A stretch of 64,000 nt of DNA from Pseudoroseicyclus aestuarii (GCF_003217255.1 NZ_QJTE01000006.1:1-64000), one strand, 5' to 3'; positions 15,619 through 25,772 are shown, numbered from the stretch's first letter. Made by a program: numbers and translations. The notes: a model not told the origin generated them from the sequence alone.

Positions 15619-16686
15619 CTACTCCTGTGCCCCGGGAAGGGACCCGCGGATGATCGGCTGCATCGGCACCAGCGTCTCGACCTCTTCCATCGTCTCTTGC
15701 AGGAGGTAGCGCACCGCCCTCGCGCCCATCTCCTCGTGCGGCAGGGCTATGGTCGTCAGGCCCGGGCGCAGGTAGCCGGCGATCTCGTCGTCGTCGAAGG
15801 AGACCAGCGCGACCTCTTCGGGGATGGCCAGCGCCGCCTCGCCGAGCGCCTGGTATGCCCCGAAGGCGAGGCGGTCGTTCAGGCACAGAAGCGCGCGGGG
15901 CCGGGTGCGGCGGCGCAGCAGGCGCTGCGTCAGGGTATGGCCATTCTGCGGCTCCCAGTTCCAGGCGCTCAGCTCCACCTCGAAGGCCATCCCGCGCGCG
16001 GCCATCTCGTCGCGGATGCCGGCGAGGCGGCGGATCACGGATTGCGAGCGGAAGAGGCCTTTCTCGGCCCCCGGCTCGTGCCCCAGAAGCGCGATGCCCT
16101 CGGTCACGCCGGCCTCGGCCAGAAGCGTGACGGCTGCCCTCCCGCCTTCGTATTCGTCGGGCAGCACGGCGGTGGGGCACTGCTGGCTGGTCCCGTTGAG
16201 CATGATCGCCCGCAGGCCGGGCGGTATTTTCGGCATGGAGACCTCGCGCGCGCGCATCGAGGCGAAGACGATCCCGTCGACCTGCCGGTCGAGCGCCGTC
16301 TCGATCGCCTGCGCCTCGCGCCCCGGCTCGCCGCGCGTCTCCAGCAGCAGCAGCATGTGATCCGCCTCCTCCGCCGCGGAGAGGGCGCCACGAACCAGCC
16401 CGCTGGCGAAGCGGGTGCTGGCGACATGGTCCGAGATGAAGGCAAAGCTCTTGGTACGGGCGGTGCGCAGGGCGCGCGCGGCGACGTTTGGGCGGTAGCC
16501 CAGTTCGGCCGCGGCGGCATGGACGCGCTGATGCGCCTCGGGCGAGAGGCGGGTGTCGGGGCGTCCCGTCAGGATCATCGAGGCCGCGGCCGAGGACAGG
16601 CCGGCCCGCCGTGCGACATCGGCCAGCGTCACACGCTTGCGCCGCGCGCCGCGCGGCGCCGGGGGAGGGGCATCTTCTGGTGACAC
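15619..16686 (-). CDS. LacI-family transcriptional repressor of the downstream sugar regulon
   Basis: A protein of 355 residues. The LacI helix-turn-helix and hinge occupy about residues 18-75 (VTLADVARRAGLSSAAASMI, then YRPNVAARALRT). They are followed by a periplasmic-binding-protein-like effector domain with ICLND-type LLCLNDRLAFGAYQAL and VSFDDDEIAGYLRPGLTT. It is divergent from the GH32-like gene, sharing a 64-base promoter region with a perfect TGCTAAA/TTTAGCA palindrome. A second, related palindrome precedes the ABC transporter, so this repressor probably controls both halves of the regulon. The effector is probably the imported sugar. Confidence 0.92.
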   Translation of the reverse strand: MSPEDAPPPAPRGARRKRVTLADVARRAGLSSAAASMILTGRPDTRLSPEAHQRVHAAAAELGYRPNVAARALRTARTKSFAFISDHVASTRFASGLVRGALSAAEEADHMLLLLETRGEPGREAQAIETALDRQVDGIVFASMRAREVSMPKIPPGLRAIMLNGTSQQCPTAVLPDEYEGGRAAVTLLAEAGVTEGIALLGHEPGAEKGLFRSQSVIRRLAGIRDEMAARGMAFEVELSAWNWEPQNGHTLTQRLLRRRTRPRALLCLNDRLAFGAYQALGEAALAIPEEVALVSFDDDEIAGYLRPGLTTIALPHEEMGARAVRYLLQETMEEVETLVPMQPIIRGSLPGAQE

Positions 16687-16714
16687 GCGGGTAGATAGCC
16701 GGTCAGCCAGATGC

Positions 16715-16741
16715 TTGACAAGTTGCTAAATCCGTTTAGCA
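16715..16741 (+). promoter_or_regulatory. Promoter -35 and LacI-type operator O1
   Basis: TTGACA (16715-16720) is followed by the perfect palindrome TGCTAAA-TCCG-TTTAGCA (16724-16741), which fills the -35/-10 spacer region. The GH32-like ATG is at 16751 with no Shine-Dalgarno sequence, so its message may be leaderless. A LacI dimer bound here would block RNA polymerase. Confidence 0.75.
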
Positions 16742-16750
16742 GTCCGCGAC

Positions 16751-17722
16751 ATGAGTTTCGAACACGCCGATCACTGGGTCTGGGATATCTGGTTCGCCGA
16801 GGACGGCGACCTGTTCCACATGTTCTACCTTCATGCGCCCCGGGCGCTGGGGGATCCGCACCTGCGGCACCGGAACGCGCGCATCGGCCACGCCACATCG
16901 GCCGATCTTCGCGACTGGACCGATCACGGGCGCGTCTTCGACGCGGGTCCCGAAGGGTCTTTCGACGCCTCAGCCACCTGGACCGGCAGCACGCTGCGCG
17001 GCGACGACGGGCTCTGGCGCATGTTCTACACCGGCTCGGTGTTCCTAGAGCCGGACACCCACGCCAATATCGAGATGATCGGCCTCGCCGTGTCGCGCGA
17101 TCTTCAGCAGTGGGGGAAGCGGCCGGGCGTCGTCCTCGCCGCGGACCCGGCGCTTTACGAAACGCTCGGCACCTCGGACTGGCCTGAGGAGGCCTGGCGC
17201 GACCCCTGGGTCTTCCGGCCCGAGGGCGAGACGCTCTGGCACATGCTGGTCACGGCGCGCGCGACGCATGGCGCGGGCGACGACCGGGGCGTGATCGGCC
17301 ACATGACCTCCGAGGATCTGGAGCATTGGACGCCGCAGCCGGCCCTCAGCGCGCCCGGCGCAGGTTTCGCGCATCTCGAAGTGCCGCAGGTCGTGGCGGT
17401 CGAGGGGCAGCGCTTTCTCGTCTTCTCCTGCGACGGCGCCAAGCTCTGCGGTGAGCGGGCGGGCCAGCGGGGCGGCGTCTGGGCCGTCGCCATCGAGGCG
17501 GATCTGCCCGCGGGCGGCTACCCGATCCACGAAGCGCGGCTGATCTGCGACGAGAGGCTTTATGCCGGGCGCGTGGTGATCCGGCGCGACGGGCAGGCCG
17601 TGCTGATGGCCTTCGAGAACGAGGGGGAGGGCGGCTTCATCGGCCGCGTCGCCGACCCGGTCCCGCTGACGCTCTCTGCCGACGGTCGCGGGCTGGTGCC
17701 CGCGCAGGAGGTGTCGGCATGA
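16751..17722 (+). CDS. GH32/GH43-like glycoside hydrolase (five-bladed beta-propeller)
   Basis: A 323-residue cytoplasmic protein with repeated propeller strands (LWRMFYTGS, IGLAVSRDLQQW, IGHMTSEDLEHW). The three acidic residues typical of GH32/GH43-type propellers can be placed: Asp12 in VWDIWF (nucleophile position), Asp151 in WRDPWVF (the RDP motif), and Glu210 in LEVPQV (acid/base position). It lacks a signal peptide and the C-terminal beta-sandwich of classical invertases. It would therefore cleave a short imported glycoside, possibly a fructoside, inside the cell. It overlaps the following serine-hydrolase gene by 4 bases and is controlled by the adjacent LacI operator. Confidence 0.75.
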   Translation: MSFEHADHWVWDIWFAEDGDLFHMFYLHAPRALGDPHLRHRNARIGHATSADLRDWTDHGRVFDAGPEGSFDASATWTGSTLRGDDGLWRMFYTGSVFLEPDTHANIEMIGLAVSRDLQQWGKRPGVVLAADPALYETLGTSDWPEEAWRDPWVFRPEGETLWHMLVTARATHGAGDDRGVIGHMTSEDLEHWTPQPALSAPGAGFAHLEVPQVVAVEGQRFLVFSCDGAKLCGERAGQRGGVWAVAIEADLPAGGYPIHEARLICDERLYAGRVVIRRDGQAVLMAFENEGEGGFIGRVADPVPLTLSADGRGLVPAQEVSA

Positions 17723-18876
17723 CGGAAATAGCGGGCACCAGCGCCGCCGGATTTGGTGCTGTCGAAGAGGCCTTCCGCGCCGCCTTCGAGGGGCTGCCGC
17801 AGATGGGGGCCGCTCTTTCCGTCTGGCGGGACGGCGTGCCGGTCGTCGACCTCTGGCGCGGCGTGGCGGATGCCCGCACCGGCGCGGGGTGGGAGCGGAA
17901 CACGGCGGCTGTCGTCTTCTCCTGCACCAAGGGCCTCATGTCGATCCTGATCGCCCAGGCCGTCGAGGCGGGGCGGATGACCTACGACACGCCCGTCGCC
18001 GCGCTCTGGCCGGAGTTCGCACAGGCCGGGAAGGGCGATGTGACGGTCGGCGATGCGCTGGCCCACCGTGCCGGCCTTTCGGCGCCGCGGGACTGGTTGT
18101 CCGAGGATGACATCGTCGACTGGGGGCGGATGACCGCGCGTCTCGCCGCGCAGGAGCCGCTCTGGTCGCCGGGGCAGGGCTACGCCTACCACGCGATCAC
18201 GCATGGCTGGCTGGCGGGCGAGATCCTGCGCCGGGCCACCGGCCTGATGCCGCGCGAGGCGGTGGTGCAGGGGCTGTCGGGCCCGATGGAGGCCGACGTC
18301 TGGCTGGGCCTGCCCGAGGCGCTAGAGCCGCGCGTCGCGCATAGCCGGACCGCGCCCTCGATCGTCCAGATCTGGGCGCAGGAGGCGGGGCGAGACAGCC
18401 CCGAGGACCCGCATTGGCCCTACCGCGCGATGACGCTGGGCGCCGCGCTGCCGCCCGAACTGGTGACGGAGCAGGGGGGCTTCAACGCGCCCCGGCTTCA
18501 CCAGGCGCAGATCCCCGGCGCCGGCGGCATCGCGACCGCCCGCGGCCTTGCCTCCGTCTGGTCGGGCACTGTCGCCGGCGCGGGGCGGCTGCTCTCGGCG
18601 CCGGTGGTGGCGGAGGCGACGCGCGAACGCTCGGGCGGCGCGCCGGTCTTCGACGCGCCCGGCCCCTACGCCCGCTGGGGCGCGGGCTTCCAGCTCGACT
18701 CGGAGGCGAGGCGCTACCTGGGGCCCGCCAGCTTCGGCCATGACGGGGCCGGGGGGCAGGTGGCCTTCGCCGATCCCGACGCGGGCATCGGCTTTGCCTT
18801 CGTGACCAACTGGATGATGGCGACGGAAGATACCCGCGCCACCCGCATCATCGACGCTCTGAGGGACGCGGTATGA
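17719..18876 (+). CDS. Serine hydrolase of the beta-lactamase class C / EstB esterase family
   Basis: A 385-residue enzyme with the SxxK nucleophile motif SCTK (Ser68, Lys71), the tyrosine region GYAYHAITHGWLAGE (154-168), and a C-terminal FGHDGAGGQ replacing the KTG box. These features are typical of EstB-like carboxylesterases rather than true beta-lactamases. No signal peptide is seen, so it is cytoplasmic. Its ATG overlaps the GH32-like stop (ATGA), so the two are translationally coupled. A plausible job is removing an acyl group from the imported sugar before or after cleavage. This is inference from context. Confidence 0.85.
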   Translation: MTEIAGTSAAGFGAVEEAFRAAFEGLPQMGAALSVWRDGVPVVDLWRGVADARTGAGWERNTAAVVFSCTKGLMSILIAQAVEAGRMTYDTPVAALWPEFAQAGKGDVTVGDALAHRAGLSAPRDWLSEDDIVDWGRMTARLAAQEPLWSPGQGYAYHAITHGWLAGEILRRATGLMPREAVVQGLSGPMEADVWLGLPEALEPRVAHSRTAPSIVQIWAQEAGRDSPEDPHWPYRAMTLGAALPPELVTEQGGFNAPRLHQAQIPGAGGIATARGLASVWSGTVAGAGRLLSAPVVAEATRERSGGAPVFDAPGPYARWGAGFQLDSEARRYLGPASFGHDGAGGQVAFADPDAGIGFAFVTNWMMATEDTRATRIIDALRDAV

Positions 18877-18909
18877 GCGGGGCGGGATCAACGCGCCGGA
18901 CGGCCGCCG

Positions 18910-18925
18910 GCTGAAACCTTTCAGC
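18910..18925 (+). promoter_or_regulatory. LacI-type operator O2 before the ABC transporter genes
   Basis: GCTGAAACCTTTCAGC is a perfect 16-base palindrome. It matches the core of O1 (GCTAAATCCGTTTAGC) at 12 of 16 positions, with the differences placed symmetrically. It lies in the 91-base gap between the hydrolase pair and the solute-binding protein gene, 43 bases before that start codon. It is likely a second binding site for the same LacI repressor. Confidence 0.65.
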
Positions 18926-18967
18926 GGGCGGAGACTGCCAAGTGTACTTCAGAGGAGGAGACGACAC

Positions 18968-20275
18968 ATGACCACGATCCGCACCTTCACGACCCGCTCG
19001 CTCGCCGTTTCGGCGGCCGCGCTGATCGCCGGCGCCGCTGCCGCGCAGGACGCCCCCGGCTGCGGCACCGAGCCGGTGGAGCTGAACGCCTACTTCGAGA
19101 CAGGCTTCCCGCTGCCCAGCCGGCTGGCCGAGGCCTTTACCGCGCAGTTCCCGGATGTCACCTTCGACATCCGCGAGGACCAGTTCGCCAACCTGATGGA
19201 GAACTCGCCCCGCCTTCTTTCGCAGCCCGGCGCGCCCGACCTGATCCGCCTGCCGTCGATCAGCGATCTCGTCGCCAACGACCTGCTGCTGAACCTCGAT
19301 CCCTATTACGACGCCTACGGCTGGGACGCCTTCCCGGAAGGCAACCTCGTGCAGATCCGCGTCGCCGATGGCGGCCGGCCCCGCGGTGTCGGATCGCTCT
19401 ACGCGATGGGGCTGAACTACTCGCTGACCGGCGTCTTCTACAACGCCGCGCTGGCCGAGCAGATCGGCATGACCGAGGCGCCGCAGACCCTGGAAGAGCT
19501 GGACGCGCTCCTCGCCGCCGCCAAGGAGGCCGGCGTGCAGCCGATCGTCCAGTGGAACAAGGACACCGGCGGTCTCGCCTTTCCGCTGCAGAACCTGATG
19601 GGCAGCTACGGCGACCCCGAACCGATCAATGCCTGGATCTTCCAGCAGGAGGGCGCGACGATCGACACGCCCGAGAACCTGCAGGCCGCCGAGCATCTGC
19701 AGGGCTGGGTCGAGGCGGGATACTTCACCCGCGACGCCAACGCGCTCGATTACTTCACCATGATGAGCCGCTTCACGAACGGGCAGGGCCTGTTCATGTT
19801 CAACGGCGACTGGGAAAGCGCCAACCTCGAAGAGCAGATGGGCGACGATGTCGGCTTCTTCCTGATGCCGCCGCTCGAGGAGGGCGGGCGCCAGGCGACC
19901 ATGTCCTCGCCTCTGACCTTCGGCATCGGCGCCAATGCCGCGCATCCGGACTGTGCCGCCGCCTTCCTGAACTGGGTGGCGACGGACCCCGAGGCTCGGC
20001 AGCTCAACGTCGAGATCGGCGGCTCCAACCCCGGCGGCCCCGCCGACATGGCGCTGCCCGAGGTGAACCAGGACTCGCTGATCGCCGAGACGCTGGAGGC
20101 CGGGCAGGTCATCGCGGCCGACGACGGCGCGATGGACTTCATCGCCAATGCGACCGGCGCGATCTTCGCCGCCGGCTGGACGCCCGAGCTGCAGAAGCTG
20201 GTCGGCGGCGTGCAGGACGCCGAAGGGCTGCTGGACGCGGTGCAGGACGAATACGAGACGCAGCTGTCGCGCTGA
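18968..20275 (+). CDS. ABC sugar transporter, periplasmic solute-binding protein (family 1)
   Basis: A 435-residue protein with a Sec signal peptide (positive TTRSL, then a hydrophobic Ala-rich stretch ending in AAAAQ at about residue 26). The body resembles sugar-binding family-1 proteins, with conserved ETLEELDALLAAAKEAG-like helix (here QTLEELDALLAAAKEAGV), a substrate-cleft WNKDTGG, and GLFMFNGDWESANL. A strong AGAGGAGGAG ribosome site precedes the ATG. It is the first gene of the SBP-permease-permease-ATPase set and sits just after operator O2. The ligand is probably an oligosaccharide or acylated glycoside cut by the preceding enzymes. Confidence 0.92.
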   Translation: MTTIRTFTTRSLAVSAAALIAGAAAAQDAPGCGTEPVELNAYFETGFPLPSRLAEAFTAQFPDVTFDIREDQFANLMENSPRLLSQPGAPDLIRLPSISDLVANDLLLNLDPYYDAYGWDAFPEGNLVQIRVADGGRPRGVGSLYAMGLNYSLTGVFYNAALAEQIGMTEAPQTLEELDALLAAAKEAGVQPIVQWNKDTGGLAFPLQNLMGSYGDPEPINAWIFQQEGATIDTPENLQAAEHLQGWVEAGYFTRDANALDYFTMMSRFTNGQGLFMFNGDWESANLEEQMGDDVGFFLMPPLEEGGRQATMSSPLTFGIGANAAHPDCAAAFLNWVATDPEARQLNVEIGGSNPGGPADMALPEVNQDSLIAETLEAGQVIAADDGAMDFIANATGAIFAAGWTPELQKLVGGVQDAEGLLDAVQDEYETQLSR

Positions 20276-20278
20276 TCC

Positions 20279-21223
20279 ATGACCAGTCTCGCTGATCACA
20301 ACCCAGGCCCGCGACCGATGCGGGCCCGCACCCCGGCCCCGCCGCCCTCGCGGCGGCGGGCCGCGGCGCGGCGGCAGGCGGTGCTTTTCATCGCCCCCGC
20401 CTTCCTGGCCTATGCCTGCTTCGTGCTGGTGCCCCTGTGCATGTCGCTGTTCTACTCGACCCTGAACTGGGACGGCATCGGCGAATGGAGCTTTGCCGGC
20501 CTGTCGAACTACGTCACGGTGCTGACCGACGACGACCTGCTGCAGATCATCGGCAACGCCTTCGAGCTTGTCCTGTGGTTCACCGTCGTGCCGGTCTGCG
20601 TCGGCCTCGCCGTCGCCTCGGCGATCCGGGGCCAGATGGCCGGACGCTTCGGCACCGCCACCCGGACCATCCTCTTTCTGCCGCAGGTCATCCCGCTGGT
20701 TGCCGCTGGCATCGCCTGGAGCTGGATGTACGACTGGAACGGCGTGGTGAACCAGGCGCTCGTGCTGGTCGGGCTGGAAGATCAGGTGCGGGGCTGGCTT
20801 GGTAATTTCACCTTCGCGCTGCCCGCCGTGGGGCTGATCGGCGCCTGGGTCCTGCTGGGCCTGTGTACCATCCTGCTCGTGACCGGCATCGCCAAGATCG
20901 ACGGCTCGCTCTACGAGGCGGCCAAGCTGGACGGGGCGCGCCCGCGGCACGAGTTCCGTTTCATCACCCTGCCGGGGCTGCGGCAGGAGATCGGCGTCTG
21001 CGTCACCGTCACCATCATCCAGGCGCTGTCCTCCTTCGACATCGTCTATGTCGCGACCTCGGGCGGGCCGGGGATCGAGACGACGGTGCCGGGGCTGGAG
21101 ATCTACCGTCTCGCCTTCGCGCATCGGCAGGTCGGCCTCGCCTCGGCGCTGGCGATCGTGCTGATGATCCTCGTGCTGGTCTGCGTCCTGCCGATCCAAT
21201 GGGCGGTGAGGGAGCGGAAATGA
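20279..21223 (+). CDS. ABC sugar transporter permease 1 (MalF/UgpA type)
   Basis: A 314-residue inner-membrane protein with about six transmembrane segments. An Arg/Pro-rich cytoplasmic N-terminus (to residue 35) precedes LFIAPAFLAYACFVLVPLC. The ATPase-coupling EAA loop is present as EAAKLDGARPRHEFRFITLP. It begins 3 bases after the SBP stop and its stop overlaps the next permease start, so it is part of one operon. Confidence 0.92.
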   Translation: MTSLADHNPGPRPMRARTPAPPPSRRRAAARRQAVLFIAPAFLAYACFVLVPLCMSLFYSTLNWDGIGEWSFAGLSNYVTVLTDDDLLQIIGNAFELVLWFTVVPVCVGLAVASAIRGQMAGRFGTATRTILFLPQVIPLVAAGIAWSWMYDWNGVVNQALVLVGLEDQVRGWLGNFTFALPAVGLIGAWVLLGLCTILLVTGIAKIDGSLYEAAKLDGARPRHEFRFITLPGLRQEIGVCVTVTIIQALSSFDIVYVATSGGPGIETTVPGLEIYRLAFAHRQVGLASALAIVLMILVLVCVLPIQWAVRERK

Positions 21224-22047
21224 AACGCTGGATCGCGACGACACCCTGGGCCTCTCGCGGGCTGATCCTGATCCTGATGGCGCTGACGCTGCTGCCCTTC
21301 CTGTCGATGCTCTCGGCCGCGCTGGCGCCCTCGGGGACCTACCCCTCGGGCCTCGAATGGCCCGAGGCGCCGGCCTGGGGCAACTTTGCCCGGGCCTGGG
21401 AGGTGGCGAACATGGGCGCGCTGCTGTGGTCGAGCACGCTGATCGTGCTGGGCACCGTGCCGGCCGCCGTGCTCTTCGCCACCATGGCGGGCTTCGGCCT
21501 TGCGCGGCTGACGGCGGGGCGGGGGCGCTGGTTCTACCTCGTCTTCGTGCTCGGCCTGACGCTGCCCTTCGAGGCGGTGATCACGCCGCTTTACTACGAG
21601 ATCCTCGCCCTCGGCCTGCTCAACACGCGGCTCGCGATCATCCTGCCGCTGATCGGCCTCTTCATGCCCTTCTCGGTCTACTGGATGCGCGCGCATTTCC
21701 TGAACGTGCCGGCGGACCTGTCCGAGGCGGCGCAGCTCGACGGGGCGCGGCGGTGGCAGGAGTTCCTCCTGGTGCAGGTGCCGCTGGCCCGTCCCGCGAT
21801 CATGTCGCTGTCGATCCTGCTGTTCCTCTGGACCTGGAACCAGTTCCTGCTGCCCGTCGTGCTGGTGCAGGACCCGGACCGCCGCACCATGGCCGGGGCG
21901 CTGGGCGCCTTTCAGGGCCAATGGGGCACCGACATCCCGCTGCTCTGCGCGGGCTCCCTCATCATTCTGGCGCCGACGGTGATCCTGTTCCTGATCTTCC
22001 AGCGCCAGTTCGTCGCCGCCCTGCTGCAGGTCGCCGTGAAAGGATAA
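21220..22047 (+). CDS. ABC sugar transporter permease 2 (MalG/UgpE type)
   Basis: A 275-residue inner-membrane permease with six predicted membrane spans and the EAA loop EAAQLDGARRWQEFLLVQVP. The ATG at 21220 overlaps the upstream stop codon (ATGA) and GGAG lies 6 bases before it, so the longer open frame upstream is ignored. It pairs with permease 1 to form the heterodimeric channel. Confidence 0.92.
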   Translation: MKRWIATTPWASRGLILILMALTLLPFLSMLSAALAPSGTYPSGLEWPEAPAWGNFARAWEVANMGALLWSSTLIVLGTVPAAVLFATMAGFGLARLTAGRGRWFYLVFVLGLTLPFEAVITPLYYEILALGLLNTRLAIILPLIGLFMPFSVYWMRAHFLNVPADLSEAAQLDGARRWQEFLLVQVPLARPAIMSLSILLFLWTWNQFLLPVVLVQDPDRRTMAGALGAFQGQWGTDIPLLCAGSLIILAPTVILFLIFQRQFVAALLQVAVKG

Positions 22048-22049
22048 AC

Positions 22050-23129
<1,080 letters not shown>

Positions 23130-23159
23130 CCGGGCTTAGCTGCCGGGTTCCCGAACAGC

Positions 23160-23189
23160 GGCGCGGGGCGGGATCACCCGCGCCGCGCC
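23160..23189. terminator. Strong bidirectional terminator hairpin
   Basis: A 13-base stem (GGCGCGGGGCGGG at 23160-23172 with CCCGCGCCGCGCC at 23177-23189, one mismatch) and ATCA loop. It lies between the convergent sugar-ABC operon and the methyltransferase of the chelate-importer operon. No U-run is visible, but position and stability support termination. Confidence 0.6.
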
Positions 23190-23244
23190 GTGCGTGGGTC
23201 GAGGATCGCTCGCGGGATGCCGCGGGCGACGGCACCACGCGCCG

Positions 23245-24006
23245 TCAGCGCCGGGCGAAGACGACGTAATCGTCGAGGTACTGCCAGACCGTCCCGGCCT
23301 CGCGCAGGCCCGCGCTGCGCAGCGCCTCGATGTGGTAGCCCAGCGTGACCTTGGCAGGCGGGGCCTTCCCCTCCCAGACGCGAGCGCGGGCTTCTGCCGC
23401 TGCGGAAAGCCAGGGCTGCGCCTCGGCCAGGGCGAACCAGGCGTCCCAGGTGTCGGTGCCGGACCCGAAGGCGGCCTCTTGGTTGGCGGCATCGTCAGCC
23501 TTCGCAAGGCGGTCGAGAAGAGGCTGCGTCTGCGCGTCGAAGTAAAGGTGGTCGGCGTTCATGAAGATGCCGCCCTCGCGCAGGAGGTTCGGCAGCCGGA
23601 AGTAGAGCGCCGAGAGGGCCTGCGGCGAGAGCCAGTGCAGCGCGGTAGAGCTCACGACGGCATCGAAATCCCCCAGCGCCGCAAGCGCCTGCGCATCGTC
23701 GAGATCGGCCTCGCGGACCTCGACCCGCGCGTCGCCGGCGAAGACCCCGCGCGCGATCTCCAACAGCACCGGGTCCTTGTCGACGGCGGTGATCTGCGCC
23801 TTGGGCAGGTGCTGAAGGATCGCGGCGCTCAGCGAGCCCGGCCCGCAGGCGAGATCCAGCACTCGCGGTGCCTCTCCGGCCGTTCCCGCGATGAGGTCGG
23901 TCATGATGTCGAACCGCTGGTCGCGGTGCTTGATGAAGGCGGTCTGCTGGGCGTCCCAGCGGCGCAGCAGCTCTTGCGGTGAGAGGCTGGCGTCAGTGGT
24001 GGGCAT
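23245..24006 (-). CDS. Class I SAM-dependent methyltransferase, trans-aconitate methyltransferase (Tam)-like
   Basis: A 253-residue Rossmann-fold methyltransferase. The SAM-binding motif I is VLDLACGPGSLS, motif II TAVDKDPV, and the post-II loop VSSTALHWLSP with the W found in Tam-like small-carboxylate methyltransferases. The ATG at 24006 has AGGAGC upstream; the open frame extends to 24048 without support. It overlaps the 3' end of the chelate-transporter ATPase gene by 14 bases, so it belongs to that operon. It might modify a metallophore or its precursor, but the substrate is unknown. Confidence 0.85.
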   Translation of the reverse strand: MPTTDASLSPQELLRRWDAQQTAFIKHRDQRFDIMTDLIAGTAGEAPRVLDLACGPGSLSAAILQHLPKAQITAVDKDPVLLEIARGVFAGDARVEVREADLDDAQALAALGDFDAVVSSTALHWLSPQALSALYFRLPNLLREGGIFMNADHLYFDAQTQPLLDRLAKADDAANQEAAFGSGTDTWDAWFALAEAQPWLSAAAEARARVWEGKAPPAKVTLGYHIEALRSAGLREAGTVWQYLDDYVVFARR

Positions 24007-24793
24007 GGAAAAGCTCCTGGTTCTGGCCGTCCAGCGGCCGTTCGGCAAAGATAAGGTGCAGCCCGCTGTCGCGGCGCGGCAGGGTCGTGACCGAGACCTG
24101 CCAGACCGGCTCCAGCAGGGCGGGGGTCAGCACCGCCTCGGGCGGGCCGGAGGCGATCACCTGCCCCCCGTCCAGCAGGGCGAGGCGGTCGCAGTAGCGG
24201 GCGGCAAGGTTCAGGTCGTGCAGCACGATGACCACCGTCAGCCCGAGGCTGCGGATCAGGCCGAGCACCTCGTGCTGGTAGCGCAGGTCGAGGTGATTGG
24301 TCGGCTCGTCCAACAGCAGGATCGGCGCCTCCTGACACAGCGCGCGGGCGATCAGCCCGCGCTGCGCCTCGCCCCCGGAGAGGGAGGCGAAAGGACGCTC
24401 CGCCATGGCGCCAAGGCCGACACGCTCCAGCGCGTGCTGCGCGGCGGCGGCGCCCCCGGCCCCGAGGCCGGGCATCAGCCCGCGATGTGGCAGCCGCCCC
24501 AGCGCCACGACCTCGCGCAGGCGCTGGCCGCTGTCGTCGGGGCGCTCCTGCGGAACGACGGCGATGCGGCGGGCGATCTCGCGGCGCGGCAGGGCGCCGA
24601 TATCCGCGCCCCCCAGCCGGACCTCCCCGGCATCGGGGGCAAGGGCGCCGTAGAGGCAGCGCAGCAGTGTCGTCTTGCCGCTGCCGTTCGGCCCGATCAG
24701 GCCGAGCACCTCGCCGCGGGCGACGCGCAGACCGGCGTCCCGGATCAGCCAGCGGCCGCCCCGCGCGACACCGAGTCCGCGCGCCTCGATCAC
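23993..24793 (-). CDS. ABC transporter ATP-binding protein, iron-siderophore/cobalamin/heme type (FecE/BtuD-like)
   Basis: A 266-residue ATPase. Walker A is GPNGSGKTTLL, the signature LSGGEAQRGLIARAL, Walker B ILLLDEPTNHLD, and the switch LHDLNLAARYCDRL. The Q-loop neighbourhood RRIAVVPQ is typical of the FecE/BtuD/HmuV branch. Translation starts at GTG 24793, overlapping the upstream binding-protein stop (GTGA). The three importer genes and the methyltransferase are a single coupled operon. It energises uptake through the FecCD-type permease at 25773. Confidence 0.92.
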   Translation of the reverse strand: MIEARGLGVARGGRWLIRDAGLRVARGEVLGLIGPNGSGKTTLLRCLYGALAPDAGEVRLGGADIGALPRREIARRIAVVPQERPDDSGQRLREVVALGRLPHRGLMPGLGAGGAAAAQHALERVGLGAMAERPFASLSGGEAQRGLIARALCQEAPILLLDEPTNHLDLRYQHEVLGLIRSLGLTVVIVLHDLNLAARYCDRLALLDGGQVIASGPPEAVLTPALLEPVWQVSVTTLPRRDSGLHLIFAERPLDGQNQELFHAHH

Positions 24794-25752
24794 TGGAGGG
24801 CGTCCAGCTCTTGCGACAGGCGCTCCGCGCCTTCGACCGACAGCGGCGACGGCGGATCGGTGAAGGGGAACGGCAGGGCGACGACGCGCCCCTCCTGCAC
24901 CGCCTGCAGCCCCGCGAGGCTGGGGATTGCGGTAAAGGCATTGATCTGCGTCTCTGGCGCGCCGCTGGAATAGAGCAGCACGACCGTCTCGGGGTCGCGG
25001 TCCAGCAGGTCCTCGACACTCACGTCGAAGACGCGCTCGGGCATGTCGGCATAGACGTTCTCGAGGCCGGCTGCGGCGAAGATCGGCGTGATCATCGACT
25101 GCGCGCCATAGGGGCTCAGCTGCTGGCCGCCCGACCAGACGTAGATCGCCGCCGCGCGGGCCGCGTCCCGCTGCGGGCGGGCCTCCAGCCTGTCCAGATC
25201 GGCAGTCAGCGCCGCATTGGCCTCCTCCGCGGCGGCGCCGAGGCCGAGCATCGCGCCATAGGTCGCGACTTCGTCCGTCACCCGCTCGAACCCGGCGGGC
25301 TGCGCGGTATCGAAGGCGGGGCTGTCGCAATAGGCGGGCGGCGAATACGTCGCGATGCCGGCCTGTGCCAGCAGCGCGCGGTCGACGGCGTTCTCGGGCG
25401 CGAGGACGAGGTCGGGTTCCGCGTCGAGGATGCTCTCGATCGAGATGACCGCGCCGCCGGTGGCATTGGTCTCGGAGGTGATCAGCGGGATCTCCGCCAG
25501 CGCCTCGTAGATCGCGGGATCGTAGATGCCTTCCAGCGGCTCGGAGGTGCGGGCGACCACGCGGTCCAGCCCGCCGACCGCCGAGAGGAGCGGGATCGCG
25601 TCGCTGTTCACCATGAAGATGCGCTGCGCGGGCGCTTCAAGCGTGATCTCGGTGCCGCAATTCTCGAGCGTCAGGGGAAAGCCGTCCTGGGCGAGCGCGG
25701 GGCCCGCGCAGAGCGCGGCAGAGAGGGGGAGGAGCATCCGGAGCAGTATCAT
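24790..25752 (-). CDS. ABC transporter periplasmic binding protein for metal chelate (BtuF/FecB/FhuD-like)
   Basis: A 320-residue protein with a Sec signal peptide (MILLRMLLPLSAALCAGPALA, cleavage near residue 22). The mature domain is a helical-backbone class III binding protein: APAQRIFMVNSDAIPLLSAVG at the start, conserved ESILDAEPDLVLAP, and a C-terminal RVVALPFPF region. Two cysteines (CGTE near the mature N-terminus, YCDSP mid-domain) could form a disulfide. Homologues bind ferric siderophores, heme or cobalamin. No TonB-dependent receptor is nearby, so the outer-membrane route is unknown. Confidence 0.9.
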   Translation of the reverse strand: MILLRMLLPLSAALCAGPALAQDGFPLTLENCGTEITLEAPAQRIFMVNSDAIPLLSAVGGLDRVVARTSEPLEGIYDPAIYEALAEIPLITSETNATGGAVISIESILDAEPDLVLAPENAVDRALLAQAGIATYSPPAYCDSPAFDTAQPAGFERVTDEVATYGAMLGLGAAAEEANAALTADLDRLEARPQRDAARAAAIYVWSGGQQLSPYGAQSMITPIFAAAGLENVYADMPERVFDVSVEDLLDRDPETVVLLYSSGAPETQINAFTAIPSLAGLQAVQEGRVVALPFPFTDPPSPLSVEGAERLSQELDALQ

Positions 25753-25772
25753 CACGGGCCTTTTTCTTGGGG

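Noticed and set aside
17719-18876. Beta-lactamase resistance gene
   Set aside because: SxxK is present, but the KTG box is replaced by HDG, there is no signal peptide and the context is sugar use. An EstB-like esterase is more likely.
18848-21244. 798-residue open frame on the minus strand opposite the sugar-binding protein and permease genes
   Set aside because: It is antisense to well-supported ABC transporter genes and has the His/Arg/Gln-rich composition of a GC-rich shadow frame, with no family signature.
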